From Gammaproteobacteria bacterium (GTDB taxonomy: Bacteria; Pseudomonadota; Gammaproteobacteria; Enterobacterales; Alteromonadaceae): DNA of 64,000 bases. Below, piece after piece: positions 46,057 to 55,093 of the stretch (positions are counted from its first letter, which is position 1; every line of letters begins with the position of its first letter). The position numbers and the translations under genes were made by a program. A model generated the notes under the pieces. That model saw nothing but the letters and a program-made list of their open reading frames with translations. It did no database searches and had not been told where the DNA came from. The stretch lies in assembly GCA_018826295.1 (NCBI GenBank), contig JAHJZX010000030.1:1-64000 (forward strand). Direction: 5' to 3'.

Positions 46057-47760
46057 ATGACAACCCTTTCCAGGTTTACCCTGCTTGCCAGCGCTTTGGC
46101 CGCCGGCACTATGCTAACGGCCTGTACTGAACAACCCGCCGCCACCAAAACGACCGCCGCACCGCAAAGCGCTGCCGCACAAAACGAGTTAACGCTGACT
46201 GAGGTTAATCCACGCTTAGGCGAATATATTAAAACGCTGGCCTCGGATGAGTTTCAGGGCCGCGCCCCGGCCACCAAAGGCGAAGAACTAACCGTAGCCT
46301 ATTTAGAAGATAATTTCCGCCGTATTGGCTTAAAACCAATCGACGGTGACAGCTATAAACAACCAGTATCGCTGGTGCAAATTGATCCGGTGCAAGTGTC
46401 TGCAATGACCTTAACCGGCGACAAACTGCCGGCTCAATTTAACTATCGCGACGACATGACAGCCTGGACTACCCAAGTAACTGAGCAAGTTGATGTTGTT
46501 GACAGTGAAATGGTGTTTGTTGGCTATGGCATAGTGGCTCCGGAATACAACTGGAACGACTACGAAGGCCTGGATGTTAAAGGCAAAACCGTGGTGATGT
46601 TTGTCAATGACCCCGGCTTCGCTACTCAGGACCCGGCGCTGTTTAACGGTAACGCCATGACCTATTATGGCCGCTGGACCTATAAATTTGAAGAAGCCGC
46701 CCGTCAGGGTGCGGCGATGGCGCTTATCATTCACGAAACCGACGCCGCCAGCTATGGCTGGGGCGTGGTAGCGCACGGCTCGCCGATTAAATTTGATTTA
46801 ATCAATGAAAACAAAAATATGGATCGCGCCAAGGTTGAAGGCTGGGTGACGACTGAATCAGCAGAAAAGCTATTTGCTAATATCGGTACCGATTTAGCCA
46901 GCATGCACAAACAAGCGCTGCAAAAAGACTTTGCCCCTATCCCGCTAAATGCTAAAGCGTCAGTCAGCGTGAAAAACAACCTGCGCGAGCTGACCTCAAG
47001 TAACGTGGTAGGCTACATCGAAGGCAGCAAGTATCCGGACGAATATGTGTTGTATATGGCACACTGGGACCATCTGGGCATGGATTTTTCTAACCCGAAC
47101 AACAAAGTGTTTAACGGCGCGCAAGACAATGCCTCCGGCACCGGTGGCCTGTTAGCATTGGCGGAGTACTTTACCCAGCAGACACCACCTGAGCGTTCGG
47201 TCGTCTTTGTTGCGGTAACCGCAGAAGAGCGTGGTTTGTTAGGTTCGGCCTGGTATGCGGCTAATCCGGTATTCCCGCTGGAGAAAACTGTAGTCGGTAT
47301 CAATATGGACGTGATGAATGTCTACGGCCCAATGAAAGATATGGTGATTGTAGGTCTGGGCAATAACAACGCCGAAGATATTTTAATCAAATATACCAAG
47401 CAACAAGGCCGCTATGCGGTGCGCGAGCACAACCCACAAGCCGGTATAGCCTATCGTTCAGACCACTTTAACCTGTCGAAAAAAGGTGTGCCCATTTTAT
47501 ACGCCAAAGGTGGTAATGACCACTTTGAGCATGGCGAAGAATGGGGCAAAGCGCAGCGCGCTGAATACAATAAATGCTGCTACCACAAAGTCGGTGACGA
47601 GTGGAATGACAATTGGGACTTACGCGGCGCACAGCAAGACTTATTCCTGTTTTATCAGGTCGGTAACGAGTTAGCCAATAGCCGTAGCTGGCCAAACTGG
47701 AACGAAGGCAACGAGTTCCGTGCGCTGCGCGATGCTTCTGCCGCAGCCCGTAAAGAGTAA
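46057..47760 (+). CDS. M28 family zinc aminopeptidase, lipoprotein
   Basis: This 567-residue envelope peptidase starts with a lipoprotein signal (lipobox MLTAC near residue 23). A PA-domain-like insert covers about 110-250, with YGIVAPEYNWNDYEGLDVKGKTVVM. The M28 zinc site follows: AHWDHLGMD, GAQDNASGTGGLLALAE and VAVTAEERGLLGS. A further ligand block YRSDHFNLSKKGVPILYAKGG is near 470. The ATG at 46057 has GGAG 5 nt upstream; an in-frame GTG two codons earlier overlaps that site. It is expected to act in the periplasm on peptides. Confidence 0.9.
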   Translation: MTTLSRFTLLASALAAGTMLTACTEQPAATKTTAAPQSAAAQNELTLTEVNPRLGEYIKTLASDEFQGRAPATKGEELTVAYLEDNFRRIGLKPIDGDSYKQPVSLVQIDPVQVSAMTLTGDKLPAQFNYRDDMTAWTTQVTEQVDVVDSEMVFVGYGIVAPEYNWNDYEGLDVKGKTVVMFVNDPGFATQDPALFNGNAMTYYGRWTYKFEEAARQGAAMALIIHETDAASYGWGVVAHGSPIKFDLINENKNMDRAKVEGWVTTESAEKLFANIGTDLASMHKQALQKDFAPIPLNAKASVSVKNNLRELTSSNVVGYIEGSKYPDEYVLYMAHWDHLGMDFSNPNNKVFNGAQDNASGTGGLLALAEYFTQQTPPERSVVFVAVTAEERGLLGSAWYAANPVFPLEKTVVGINMDVMNVYGPMKDMVIVGLGNNNAEDILIKYTKQQGRYAVREHNPQAGIAYRSDHFNLSKKGVPILYAKGGNDHFEHGEEWGKAQRAEYNKCCYHKVGDEWNDNWDLRGAQQDLFLFYQVGNELANSRSWPNWNEGNEFRALRDASAAARKE

Positions 47761-47764
47761 ATTA

Positions 47765-47835
47765 TGCTGAGTGCTGAGTGCTGAGTGCTGAGTGCTGAGT
47801 GCTGAGTGCTGAGTGCTGAGTGCTGAGTGCTGAGT
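47765..47835. repeat. Tandem heptanucleotide repeat, ten perfect copies
   Basis: The unit TGCTGAG is repeated ten times without error (47765-47834) plus one base, beginning 5 bp after the M28 gene stop. It is not in any gene. All copies are identical, which suggests a recent expansion or an actively slipping repeat. It sits in a 218-bp gap before ydbH, between the M28 3' end and the ydbH promoter area. Confidence 0.98.
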
Positions 47836-47978
47836 AAAATAGTATCGGCTAATATCAGGGCGGCGTAAGCTGCCCTTTTTTATGCCGCAGCAACACAGAT
47901 TGCAGCAACATGGTATATTCATTGTCTATTCAGTAGCTTCAGTTTAGTGTCGGCTTAACAACCTAAAGGATTACCTTA

Positions 47979-50543
47979 ATGCGCTGGTGGCATAAAACAC
48001 TGCTTACAGGCTTAGCACTGTTACTGCTGTTAGCAGCCGGCAGCTGGTGGTACCTGCAAAAAACACTGGCCGCGTTACCGCTGCAAAACCTGCAATATCA
48101 GCTCGACAGCCTTGGTCTGCACCAGATAACATTTAGCAGCATCAGTTTTACACTCGACAACCGCACCATCGACGCACAACTCAAGGATCTCAGCCTGCAC
48201 TGGCAGTGGCAAAGCTTTAAACTCAGCCAGCTAAAGGTTGGCAGCGGCGCGATCAGCGTGTCAGATTGGCCGTCGTCTACACCCGATAGCGAACCTGCCC
48301 CGGTATGGTCCCGGCAATTGCCTGATAATGCGCAACTAGCCGTCAGCTTGCCGCAGCAACTCGACATAAACAACCTTAAACTGCAGCTGCCTTGTGACGG
48401 CAATTCTTGTCGCTATTTGCTATCGGTCTCTGTGGTTAATACCACACAACAATTGCAATATCAGCTAAAGCTGGCCGACAGCAGCAACCCGGAGATAATT
48501 CGGCTAACCCTTGACGGCGATTATCGCACCGAGCAACAACTGCCATTGCTTAATACCAGGCTTGCCGTGGACAACAGCGTCCAGTTACAACTGCAACAGC
48601 AAATAAGCGCTCAGAATGACATTAAAGCCAACGGCGAGCTGTCGCTGGATATTGCGCCGCCCTCGCCCTGGTTAATACAGCAACTGCAGCTGTGGCAAGT
48701 TGAAATACCGCCCACGGCTTTAGCACAATTTACGGCGCCACTATCGCTACACAGCAGCTGGCAATTGCAATTGCCGGCAAACAGTGATCTGGCCAGCATT
48801 GCCACGCAAGCCAGCGGCAACTGGCAATTAAACGCCAAGCTTCCCTCAGCAATAACCCTACCGGGGATAGGCCAGTTACAGGGAACAGTGCAGGCAGAGC
48901 TTGGTCTGCAGCAAGGCGAATTAAGCCGCTATCAGCTTAATGCACAATTGACACTGCACCAACCGCAGTTACCGCAACAGGCCCTGCAATATGGCCTGGC
49001 CGCGGAGCAGCTGCACATCAACTTAACGGCCGATGGCGACGGCCAGAGCCAACTTACGGCTTTGCCTATCAGTGTCAGCTTAAGCAGCCAGGGCGATACA
49101 GCTCTGGCCTTCAACGCTGATGCCGTGCTTAACCTTACCCCACCACTGAGTGCCGCCATGCAAAATGCCAGCCTGGCTTTAACGCAACAACAACTAAGCC
49201 CCGACTCAAATACAAACCTGGCTGGATTGACGCTGCAGAGCAAATTTAACGCCTACTGGCTGGCAGATCAGTGGCAGCTTCAGCTATTGAACGCTGATGC
49301 AAGCATTGCCCGGTTGCAAACATCCGCTATACAGGCAGCTGATATCCGCATGACAGCCCCCAGCGGCCGCTTTAGCGGCGACAGCAACTTCAGCAGCGTT
49401 AAGCTGCAAACGGAGCTTAATATTAATGCCAGCGAGCTGATACATGCGCAGCTAAAACCGCTGGCCTGGCAATGGCAAGCGCAGTTAAGCGGTACGCCAA
49501 CCGCACTACTTATTGACGGCAAGCTCAGCAACAGTGCCAACCTTGGCCTCAAGCACCAGCTGGAGTACAGACCTGAGCAGACAAAGCTGAACTGGCAGTT
49601 AGACGACAGCTTTTTGCTGGCCGGTAACCCGGTGGCGGCAACATTTAGCGCCTGGCCGGCATTGTTGGAATTTAACCGCGGCCGACTGGCCGCATCAGGC
49701 GAACTTACACTGCTGCCGGCAGTGAGCGCTACAGCGCAATTGGGCTTATCCGGCATCAACGGTATTTATGATCGCAGTTTGTTTAATGAGCTGGCGGCCA
49801 GCTTACAATTGCAATATCAGGATCAGCAGCTGCATCTGACGACAACGGGTGCCACCATTGCTGAAATTCAGCATGGTATTGTTGCCGGCCCCTTAATGTT
49901 AAGTGCACAGTACAATGCCAGCACCGACGATGTCACTGCCGGCAAACTGGACATACAACAGTTGCAGCTGCAAGCTATGGGTGGCCGGGTAATGATGCAA
50001 CCACAAGTTCTGGATTTGGCGTTGGCCGGGCAGCAATTGCAACTTCAGTTGCAGCAAATCGATATCAGTCAGATCCTGCAGCAACATCCCAGTACAGATT
50101 TAACCGGAGATGGCCGCATTTCAGGCACCATACCGCTGCTACTGGGCCGCAGTGGTGCCAGTGTAACAGCCGGAACCCTTGCTGCTGACAGCCCGGGTGG
50201 CAAACTGCAATACCGGCCAGCCACAGCACAGAGTATGGCGGCCAGTAACCCGGGGATGAAGGTCGTGCTGGACGCGCTGGACGATTTTCATTATTCAGTG
50301 CTGTCGAGTAAGGTTAACTATGATACCAACGGCAAGTTAGTTTTAGCGCTTAATCTGCAGGGTAAAAATCCGGCACTGGAAGCCGGCCGGGCGATTAATC
50401 TGAATATTAATCTGGAGGAAGATATACCGGCGCTTATCACCAGTTTGCAACTTAGCAGCCAAATCAGTGACAAAATCAAACAACGGGTCCAACAACGCAT
50501 ACAACAGCAAGGCGCCAACCACGCCAATGGAGCACAACCATGA
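47979..50543 (+). CDS. ydbH: AsmA-like intermembrane lipid transport protein YdbH
   Basis: YdbH, with TamB and YhdP, carries phospholipids between membranes. The 854-residue protein has one N-terminal membrane anchor (about 6-25, TLLTGLALLLLLAAGSWWYL), then a long beta-rich Leu/Gln repeat region typical of bridge-like proteins. The C-terminal conserved part contains GVVAGPLMLSAQ-like text, DISQILQQHPSTDLTGDGRISGTIPLLLG, and SVLSSKVNYDTNGKLVLALNLQGKNPALEAGR. Length is near E. coli YdbH (879). It overlaps ynbE by 4 bp in the conserved ydbH-ynbE-ydbL order. Confidence 0.9.
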   Translation: MRWWHKTLLTGLALLLLLAAGSWWYLQKTLAALPLQNLQYQLDSLGLHQITFSSISFTLDNRTIDAQLKDLSLHWQWQSFKLSQLKVGSGAISVSDWPSSTPDSEPAPVWSRQLPDNAQLAVSLPQQLDINNLKLQLPCDGNSCRYLLSVSVVNTTQQLQYQLKLADSSNPEIIRLTLDGDYRTEQQLPLLNTRLAVDNSVQLQLQQQISAQNDIKANGELSLDIAPPSPWLIQQLQLWQVEIPPTALAQFTAPLSLHSSWQLQLPANSDLASIATQASGNWQLNAKLPSAITLPGIGQLQGTVQAELGLQQGELSRYQLNAQLTLHQPQLPQQALQYGLAAEQLHINLTADGDGQSQLTALPISVSLSSQGDTALAFNADAVLNLTPPLSAAMQNASLALTQQQLSPDSNTNLAGLTLQSKFNAYWLADQWQLQLLNADASIARLQTSAIQAADIRMTAPSGRFSGDSNFSSVKLQTELNINASELIHAQLKPLAWQWQAQLSGTPTALLIDGKLSNSANLGLKHQLEYRPEQTKLNWQLDDSFLLAGNPVAATFSAWPALLEFNRGRLAASGELTLLPAVSATAQLGLSGINGIYDRSLFNELAASLQLQYQDQQLHLTTTGATIAEIQHGIVAGPLMLSAQYNASTDDVTAGKLDIQQLQLQAMGGRVMMQPQVLDLALAGQQLQLQLQQIDISQILQQHPSTDLTGDGRISGTIPLLLGRSGASVTAGTLAADSPGGKLQYRPATAQSMAASNPGMKVVLDALDDFHYSVLSSKVNYDTNGKLVLALNLQGKNPALEAGRAINLNINLEEDIPALITSLQLSSQISDKIKQRVQQRIQQQGANHANGAQP

Positions 50544-50728
50544 TAAAACAACTAAGCACAGCAGCATTGCTGGTGCTGTTCCTGCCCGCCTGCACGCCCA
50601 AGGTGCAGGTAGCATTGCCGGCCGAACCGATCAACATTAACCTGAATGTAAAAATTCAGCATGAAATTTATATCAAGGTCGATAAGCAACTGGACGAATT
50701 GTTCAGCGATGACAGCGGTTTATTCTAA
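50540..50728 (+). CDS. ynbE: YnbE family outer-membrane lipoprotein
   Basis: A 62-residue lipoprotein with a signal peptide and lipobox FLPAC at residues 14-18, then a short strand-forming tail PININLNVKIQHEIYIKVDKQLDELF. YnbE pairs with YdbH at the outer membrane, probably by extending its beta structure. It starts in a 4-bp overlap with ydbH and ends 10 bp before ydbL. Confidence 0.9.
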   Translation: MIKQLSTAALLVLFLPACTPKVQVALPAEPININLNVKIQHEIYIKVDKQLDELFSDDSGLF

Positions 50729-50738
50729 GGAGCCCATG

Positions 50739-51092
50739 ATGAAACTAATGAAACAGATTAACATGTTACTATTACCAGCCCTGTTCGCATTAAGCCTGCC
50801 GGTATTGGCAATGAATTTACAACAGGCTATGGCGGCCTTGGGTAATGCTAAAGCACAGGGCTTAGTCGGCGAGCAAGCCAACGGTTACCTGGGTGTAGTG
50901 CAAAACAGTAACGATGCCGCTGATATTGTAAAACTAATTAATGATGCCCGGCGTGCTGAGTATGCCAGGCTGGCGCAGCAAAACAATATTGCCGTTGCCG
51001 ATGTCGAAGCCATGGCCGGTAAAAAAGCCATAGAGCGTACCAGCTCCGGCCATTTTATTCTGCTTGATGGCAACTGGGTGCAAAAACGCTGA
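50739..51092 (+). CDS. ydbL: YdbL (DUF1318) periplasmic protein
   Basis: A 117-residue periplasmic protein with a signal peptide (about 1-22, ending SLPVLA), then the DUF1318 domain: LQQAMAALGNAKAQGLVGEQANGYLG and VADVEAMAGKKAIERTSSGHFILLDG. YdbL modulates the YdbH-YnbE interaction in E. coli. Two adjacent ATGs (50736 and 50739) follow AAGGAG; the second has better spacing (6 nt). It is the last gene of the operon. Confidence 0.88.
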   Translation: MKLMKQINMLLLPALFALSLPVLAMNLQQAMAALGNAKAQGLVGEQANGYLGVVQNSNDAADIVKLINDARRAEYARLAQQNNIAVADVEAMAGKKAIERTSSGHFILLDGNWVQKR

Positions 51093-51165
51093 ACGGGCAA
51101 AATAAAATCCATCTGGGTCGCACAGTATCAGCTATGCTGATACTGTCTTGCTTAGTGGTTAATAT

Positions 51166-53043
51166 ATGTCTTTGAATAAAATCATATTCAGCGCCGTGTT
51201 TTTGTTCAGTTGTGCGCTAACTGCAGCTCCGGCGCAGTTCGATCAGCTGGTACAGCAAATTGAAAGCGGCCAGCGTTATTTTTTCAGTCTTGCTGACTAT
51301 AAAGCCGCACTGGCCGAGCTTGAAGCGGCGCTACCACCAGATGATGTGCAACGCCAGCACCGGCTTGACCGTTTACGCTGTCAGCTGGGTTATTCCGGTG
51401 ATCCGACGGCAGGCCTCGCCTATAGTGACAATAAAATAGCCCACGCCAAACAGCGCAATGATCAAGCCGCACTCGCCGATTATTATATGTGCCGTTTCTA
51501 CCTGTTCAGCCAGGCTGGTGATAGCAATCTGGCTGAGCAAAGCGCACAACTCGCCCACCAAGCCGCCAAAGCCAGTGAAAACCCGCTGAGCATTGCTGTA
51601 AGCCTGGCCTTACTTGGCGATCTGGCCTCTTACACCGGTAACTATGCCGATGCTATGCAACATTATATGACGGCTTACCAGCTACAACGTGGCCTGGGTT
51701 ACAAGCCTTATATCAGCGATTTAGTAATGTCAATTGCTGCAACTTACCGCCGCATGGGGTTGTACCAGGATGCGCTTAGTTATATTGAACAGGCTGAACA
51801 GGAATTTACCGCCGAAAGCGAGCAATTTCGCCACGCTTTGATTATGCACGAAAAAGCGTACTCGCATGCCGAGTTGGGACAATACAACAAGGCCTTAGCC
51901 CTGTTTATGCAATCAATGCAGGTGTATCAACAAATTCAAGAGCCGCTATGGCAAAGTTACACTAAGGTTAATCTGGTTTGGATCTACAATCTGTTACAGC
52001 AGTACCCACAGGCTATGGCGTTAGCGCAAGAGGCACAAGCTGAACTGGCTGTGCTGAATGCGCCCGACTTATCCACGCTGGCCAGTTACAAAGGATTGTT
52101 GGCGATGTACAACGGCGAGACACTCAATGCTCTACAACAGCCGCAAGCGGCGTTGCAACGCTTTGATGAAGCACAGCAATACCTGAGCGCAGAAAACAAT
52201 CCCCGTTATATGTTAATGCTGTATGCCGCCAGAGCACCGGCCGAAGCCGCTGCCGGCAACTATCAGCATGCCTACGACTTACTGGCGCATTATATAACGC
52301 TGAACAAGGCACAGCAGCAACGCGCCCGCGAGCAGCAAAGTAATATACTGCGCTTTCAGTTCGACTCGGACCGCCAGTTGGAGCGCACCAGACAACTGGA
52401 AGGTGAAAAAAAACTGGCCGAGCAGCATGTCAGCACCCTGCAATTGGCGCAGCGTTGGCAATATGCAGCACTAAGCCTGATTGCCCTGTTGTTTGTTATT
52501 TTATTCAGTTTTGCTATCTCGCTGAAAAAGCGCAACCGCAAGCTGCACCGGTTAGCCATGACCGACGAGTTAACCAATATCGCCAACCGGCGCCGTATTA
52601 TGATGCAGGCCGAACAAGAGCGGGTTAAAGCACTGGATACGGCACAACCGCTGTGTTTTTTAATTCTGGATCTGGATCATTTTAAACAAGTAAACGATAA
52701 ATACGGCCACGATATCGGTGACACTGTACTGCAACAAATGTGCATGACAGTATCGGCAATGCTGCGCGCCCAGGACCATTTTGGCCGCACCGGTGGCGAG
52801 GAATTTTTAATCGTATTGCCGGATACCGATAAAGAGGCGGCCTTTGTTATCGCAGAACGGTTACGCCAGGCTGTTGCCGACATTCAGTTTGCCGACACGC
52901 CCAAGAAAATGCGGGTTACCTGCAGTATCGGATTTAGCCAATACCGGGCCGAAGAAGCACTGAACGTTAGCCTGGCACGGGCCGACGATGCGCTGTACCA
53001 AGCCAAAGCAGCCGGCCGGGATCAAACGCATTACAAAGACTAG
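51166..53043 (+). CDS. TPR-containing diguanylate cyclase
   Basis: This 625-residue protein has a signal peptide (about 1-22), a periplasmic TPR region (about 45-390), a short coiled coil, one membrane helix (about 427-447, LSLIALLFVILFSFAISL) and a cytoplasmic GGDEF domain. The active site is GGEEF at 543-547, and the product-inhibition I-site RxxD is present as RAQD at 534-537. It is therefore a likely active, c-di-GMP-feedback-inhibited cyclase that senses periplasmic proteins or peptides through its TPRs (inference). It is monocistronic. Confidence 0.9.
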   Translation: MSLNKIIFSAVFLFSCALTAAPAQFDQLVQQIESGQRYFFSLADYKAALAELEAALPPDDVQRQHRLDRLRCQLGYSGDPTAGLAYSDNKIAHAKQRNDQAALADYYMCRFYLFSQAGDSNLAEQSAQLAHQAAKASENPLSIAVSLALLGDLASYTGNYADAMQHYMTAYQLQRGLGYKPYISDLVMSIAATYRRMGLYQDALSYIEQAEQEFTAESEQFRHALIMHEKAYSHAELGQYNKALALFMQSMQVYQQIQEPLWQSYTKVNLVWIYNLLQQYPQAMALAQEAQAELAVLNAPDLSTLASYKGLLAMYNGETLNALQQPQAALQRFDEAQQYLSAENNPRYMLMLYAARAPAEAAAGNYQHAYDLLAHYITLNKAQQQRAREQQSNILRFQFDSDRQLERTRQLEGEKKLAEQHVSTLQLAQRWQYAALSLIALLFVILFSFAISLKKRNRKLHRLAMTDELTNIANRRRIMMQAEQERVKALDTAQPLCFLILDLDHFKQVNDKYGHDIGDTVLQQMCMTVSAMLRAQDHFGRTGGEEFLIVLPDTDKEAAFVIAERLRQAVADIQFADTPKKMRVTCSIGFSQYRAEEALNVSLARADDALYQAKAAGRDQTHYKD

Positions 53044-53138
53044 CGCGACTTTAGTCTAATACCTTCTGTGGCCTTGGTTTTGTACTATGCTTGGCTGACC
53101 CTAAGCATAATAAAATCAATGACAACTGAGGCAAAAAC

Positions 53139-54824
53139 ATGAATGCCATTTTTCTGATGTTAATGGGGCTTGGCGCCATGGCGCTGGGTTACTTTGTTTA
53201 CTCTAAGTTTATCTGCGAAAAGATCTTTAAAGTTGACCCAAACTTTAGAACGCCAGCGCACGAAATGCAGGATGGCGTCGACTATGTGCCCACTAATAAG
53301 TACATTTTATGGGGCCATCATTTTACCTCTGTCGCCGGGGCCGCGCCGATAATCGGCCCGGCCATCGCCGTGATCTGGGGCTGGGTACCGGCCTTTTTAT
53401 GGGTGGTGTTTGGTACTATTTTCTTCGCCGGTGTACATGATGCAGGCGCCATCTGGGCCAGTAGCCGCAATAAAGCTAAATCGATCGGCGCACTAACCGG
53501 AGACATTGTCGGTAACCGCGCCCGCAGTATCTTTATGATCGTAATTTTTTTGGTACTGTTGATGGTAAATGCGGTATTTGCCGTTGTTATTTCCAATCAG
53601 CTGATTAATTTCCCCAGCGCCACCTTACCGGTATGGGGCGCTATCGTGGTAGCTCTGATTATTGGCCAGCTTATTTACCGTAAGAATATGAGCTTGCTGC
53701 TGGTTACCGTCGTGGGCGTAATAGCTCTGTATGCCATGATATACGCTGGCCCTATGCTGCCACTGGCACTACCGGAAATGGTGGGGCCATTTAGCGATAA
53801 TCAAAGCTGGATTATTCTGTTATTTGTTTATGCCGCTATCGCCTCATTACTGCCAGTATGGATGCTGCTGCAACCGCGTGATTACATTAATGGCATTCAG
53901 CTGTTTATTGGATTAATTCTGCTGTACGGCGCCGTGCTGATCTCCGGCCCCGATGTGGTCGCCCCAGCGTTTAATACTAACGTGCCTGAAGGTACGCCAT
54001 CGCTTATACCACTGCTGTTCGTTACCATCGCCTGCGGCGCCATTTCCGGCTTTCACGGTTTGGTATCCAGCGGTACGACCTCTAAGCAATTAGACAAAGA
54101 GCCTGACGTGCGTTTTGTTGGCTACTTTGGCGCTGTCGGCGAAGGTTCTCTGGCCCTGGCCGCTATTATTGCCGCCACCGCCGGCTTTGCAACGCTGGCC
54201 GACTGGCAGGCAATATACAGCAGCTTTGGTAAGGGCGGCGTATCCGCTTTTATTAATGGCGGCGCTAACATACTGCAAGCCGGTGTCGGCTTAGACACTG
54301 TACTGTCGCAAACTCTGTTGACGGTAATGGTCGTGCTGTTTGCCGGCACTACTATGGATACTGGTTTGCGCCTGCAACGTTACATCTTTCAGGAATGGGG
54401 CAGCATTTATAATATCGGCTGGATGCAAAAGGCCGCCCCGGCTACCTTGTTAGCAGTTGGCTCATGCCTGCTATTGGCCTTTGGTGCAGGTGGTGACGGC
54501 TCTGGTGGCATGTTGATTTGGCCACTGTTTGGCACCACTAATCAATTACTGGCAGGCTTAACCCTGTTGGTTATTACGGTAATGTTAGTAAAACTGCGCC
54601 GGCCTATGTGGTATACGTTAGCGCCGCTGATATTTTTGCTGATCATGACCACACTTGGCTTACTCATTCAGTTAAAAAGCTTTTACGACAAGGGCGACTG
54701 GTTCCTGTTCACCATGGATTTAGTGGTGCTGGTAGCCGCAATTCTGGTATCACTGGAGTGTAGCTCGGCCTTAACCAAGCAAATTAAAGCCAATAAAGCT
54801 AACCCAGCAGCCAAAGAAGCATGA
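53139..54824 (+). CDS. CstA-family carbon starvation transporter
   Basis: This polytopic membrane protein of 561 residues belongs to the CstA family, whose members import pyruvate or peptides. Family blocks are GHHFTSVAGAAPIIGPAIAV (about 58-77), FAGVHDAGAIWASSRNKAKSIG (near 95), and the later SGFHGLVSSGTTSKQLDKEPDVRFVGYFGAVGEGSLALAAI. It is shorter than E. coli CstA (701), matching the compact subfamily. It overlaps the cory-CC-star gene by 4 bp (ATGA), so the transporter is linked to that gene and the ArsA-type ATPase. Confidence 0.9.
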   Translation: MNAIFLMLMGLGAMALGYFVYSKFICEKIFKVDPNFRTPAHEMQDGVDYVPTNKYILWGHHFTSVAGAAPIIGPAIAVIWGWVPAFLWVVFGTIFFAGVHDAGAIWASSRNKAKSIGALTGDIVGNRARSIFMIVIFLVLLMVNAVFAVVISNQLINFPSATLPVWGAIVVALIIGQLIYRKNMSLLLVTVVGVIALYAMIYAGPMLPLALPEMVGPFSDNQSWIILLFVYAAIASLLPVWMLLQPRDYINGIQLFIGLILLYGAVLISGPDVVAPAFNTNVPEGTPSLIPLLFVTIACGAISGFHGLVSSGTTSKQLDKEPDVRFVGYFGAVGEGSLALAAIIAATAGFATLADWQAIYSSFGKGGVSAFINGGANILQAGVGLDTVLSQTLLTVMVVLFAGTTMDTGLRLQRYIFQEWGSIYNIGWMQKAAPATLLAVGSCLLLAFGAGGDGSGGMLIWPLFGTTNQLLAGLTLLVITVMLVKLRRPMWYTLAPLIFLLIMTTLGLLIQLKSFYDKGDWFLFTMDLVVLVAAILVSLECSSALTKQIKANKANPAAKEA

Positions 54825-55093
54825 GTTTAGACAAGTTTAAAGCCTGGTACCAAAAAGCCAGCTTTTACGCTGAAGAAGCCTACAACGCGCCCTACCGCAG
54901 TGCGATAGCGCGCGCCAAACGTGAGCAGGATGATTTATTTATGCTGCTCATCTTCAGTGAAATGATGGGCGTACCCAACCCAGCCAGTTACTACACCCTC
55001 GAGCTGCAACCGTTATTAATGGAACGCTTCCATGACTGGCATATCCGTATGGGCTTGGAGCATTCACCGCTGGACAACATTAAATGCTGTTAA
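54821..55093 (+). CDS. cory-CC-star small protein
   Basis: A 90-residue cytoplasmic protein of the family named cory-CC-star, which ends in two cysteines directly before the stop (IKCC). Other landmarks are FYAEEAYNAPYRSAIARAKREQDDLFMLLIFSEMMGVPNPASYYTLELQPLLMERFHDWHIRMG. Function is unknown. Codons for the final Cys-Cys-stop overlap the ATG of the ArsA-type gene by 10 bp. It is flanked by a CstA transporter and an ArsA ATPase. The C-terminal pair could be a metal or thiol site or a tail recognised by the ATPase (inference). Confidence 0.85.
   Translation: MSLDKFKAWYQKASFYAEEAYNAPYRSAIARAKREQDDLFMLLIFSEMMGVPNPASYYTLELQPLLMERFHDWHIRMGLEHSPLDNIKCC

Noticed and set aside
47671-47922. Minus-strand ORF with a repeated AQHSALST pattern
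   Set aside because: The repeats are simply the translation of the 7-bp tandem repeat; there is no start signal or conserved domain.
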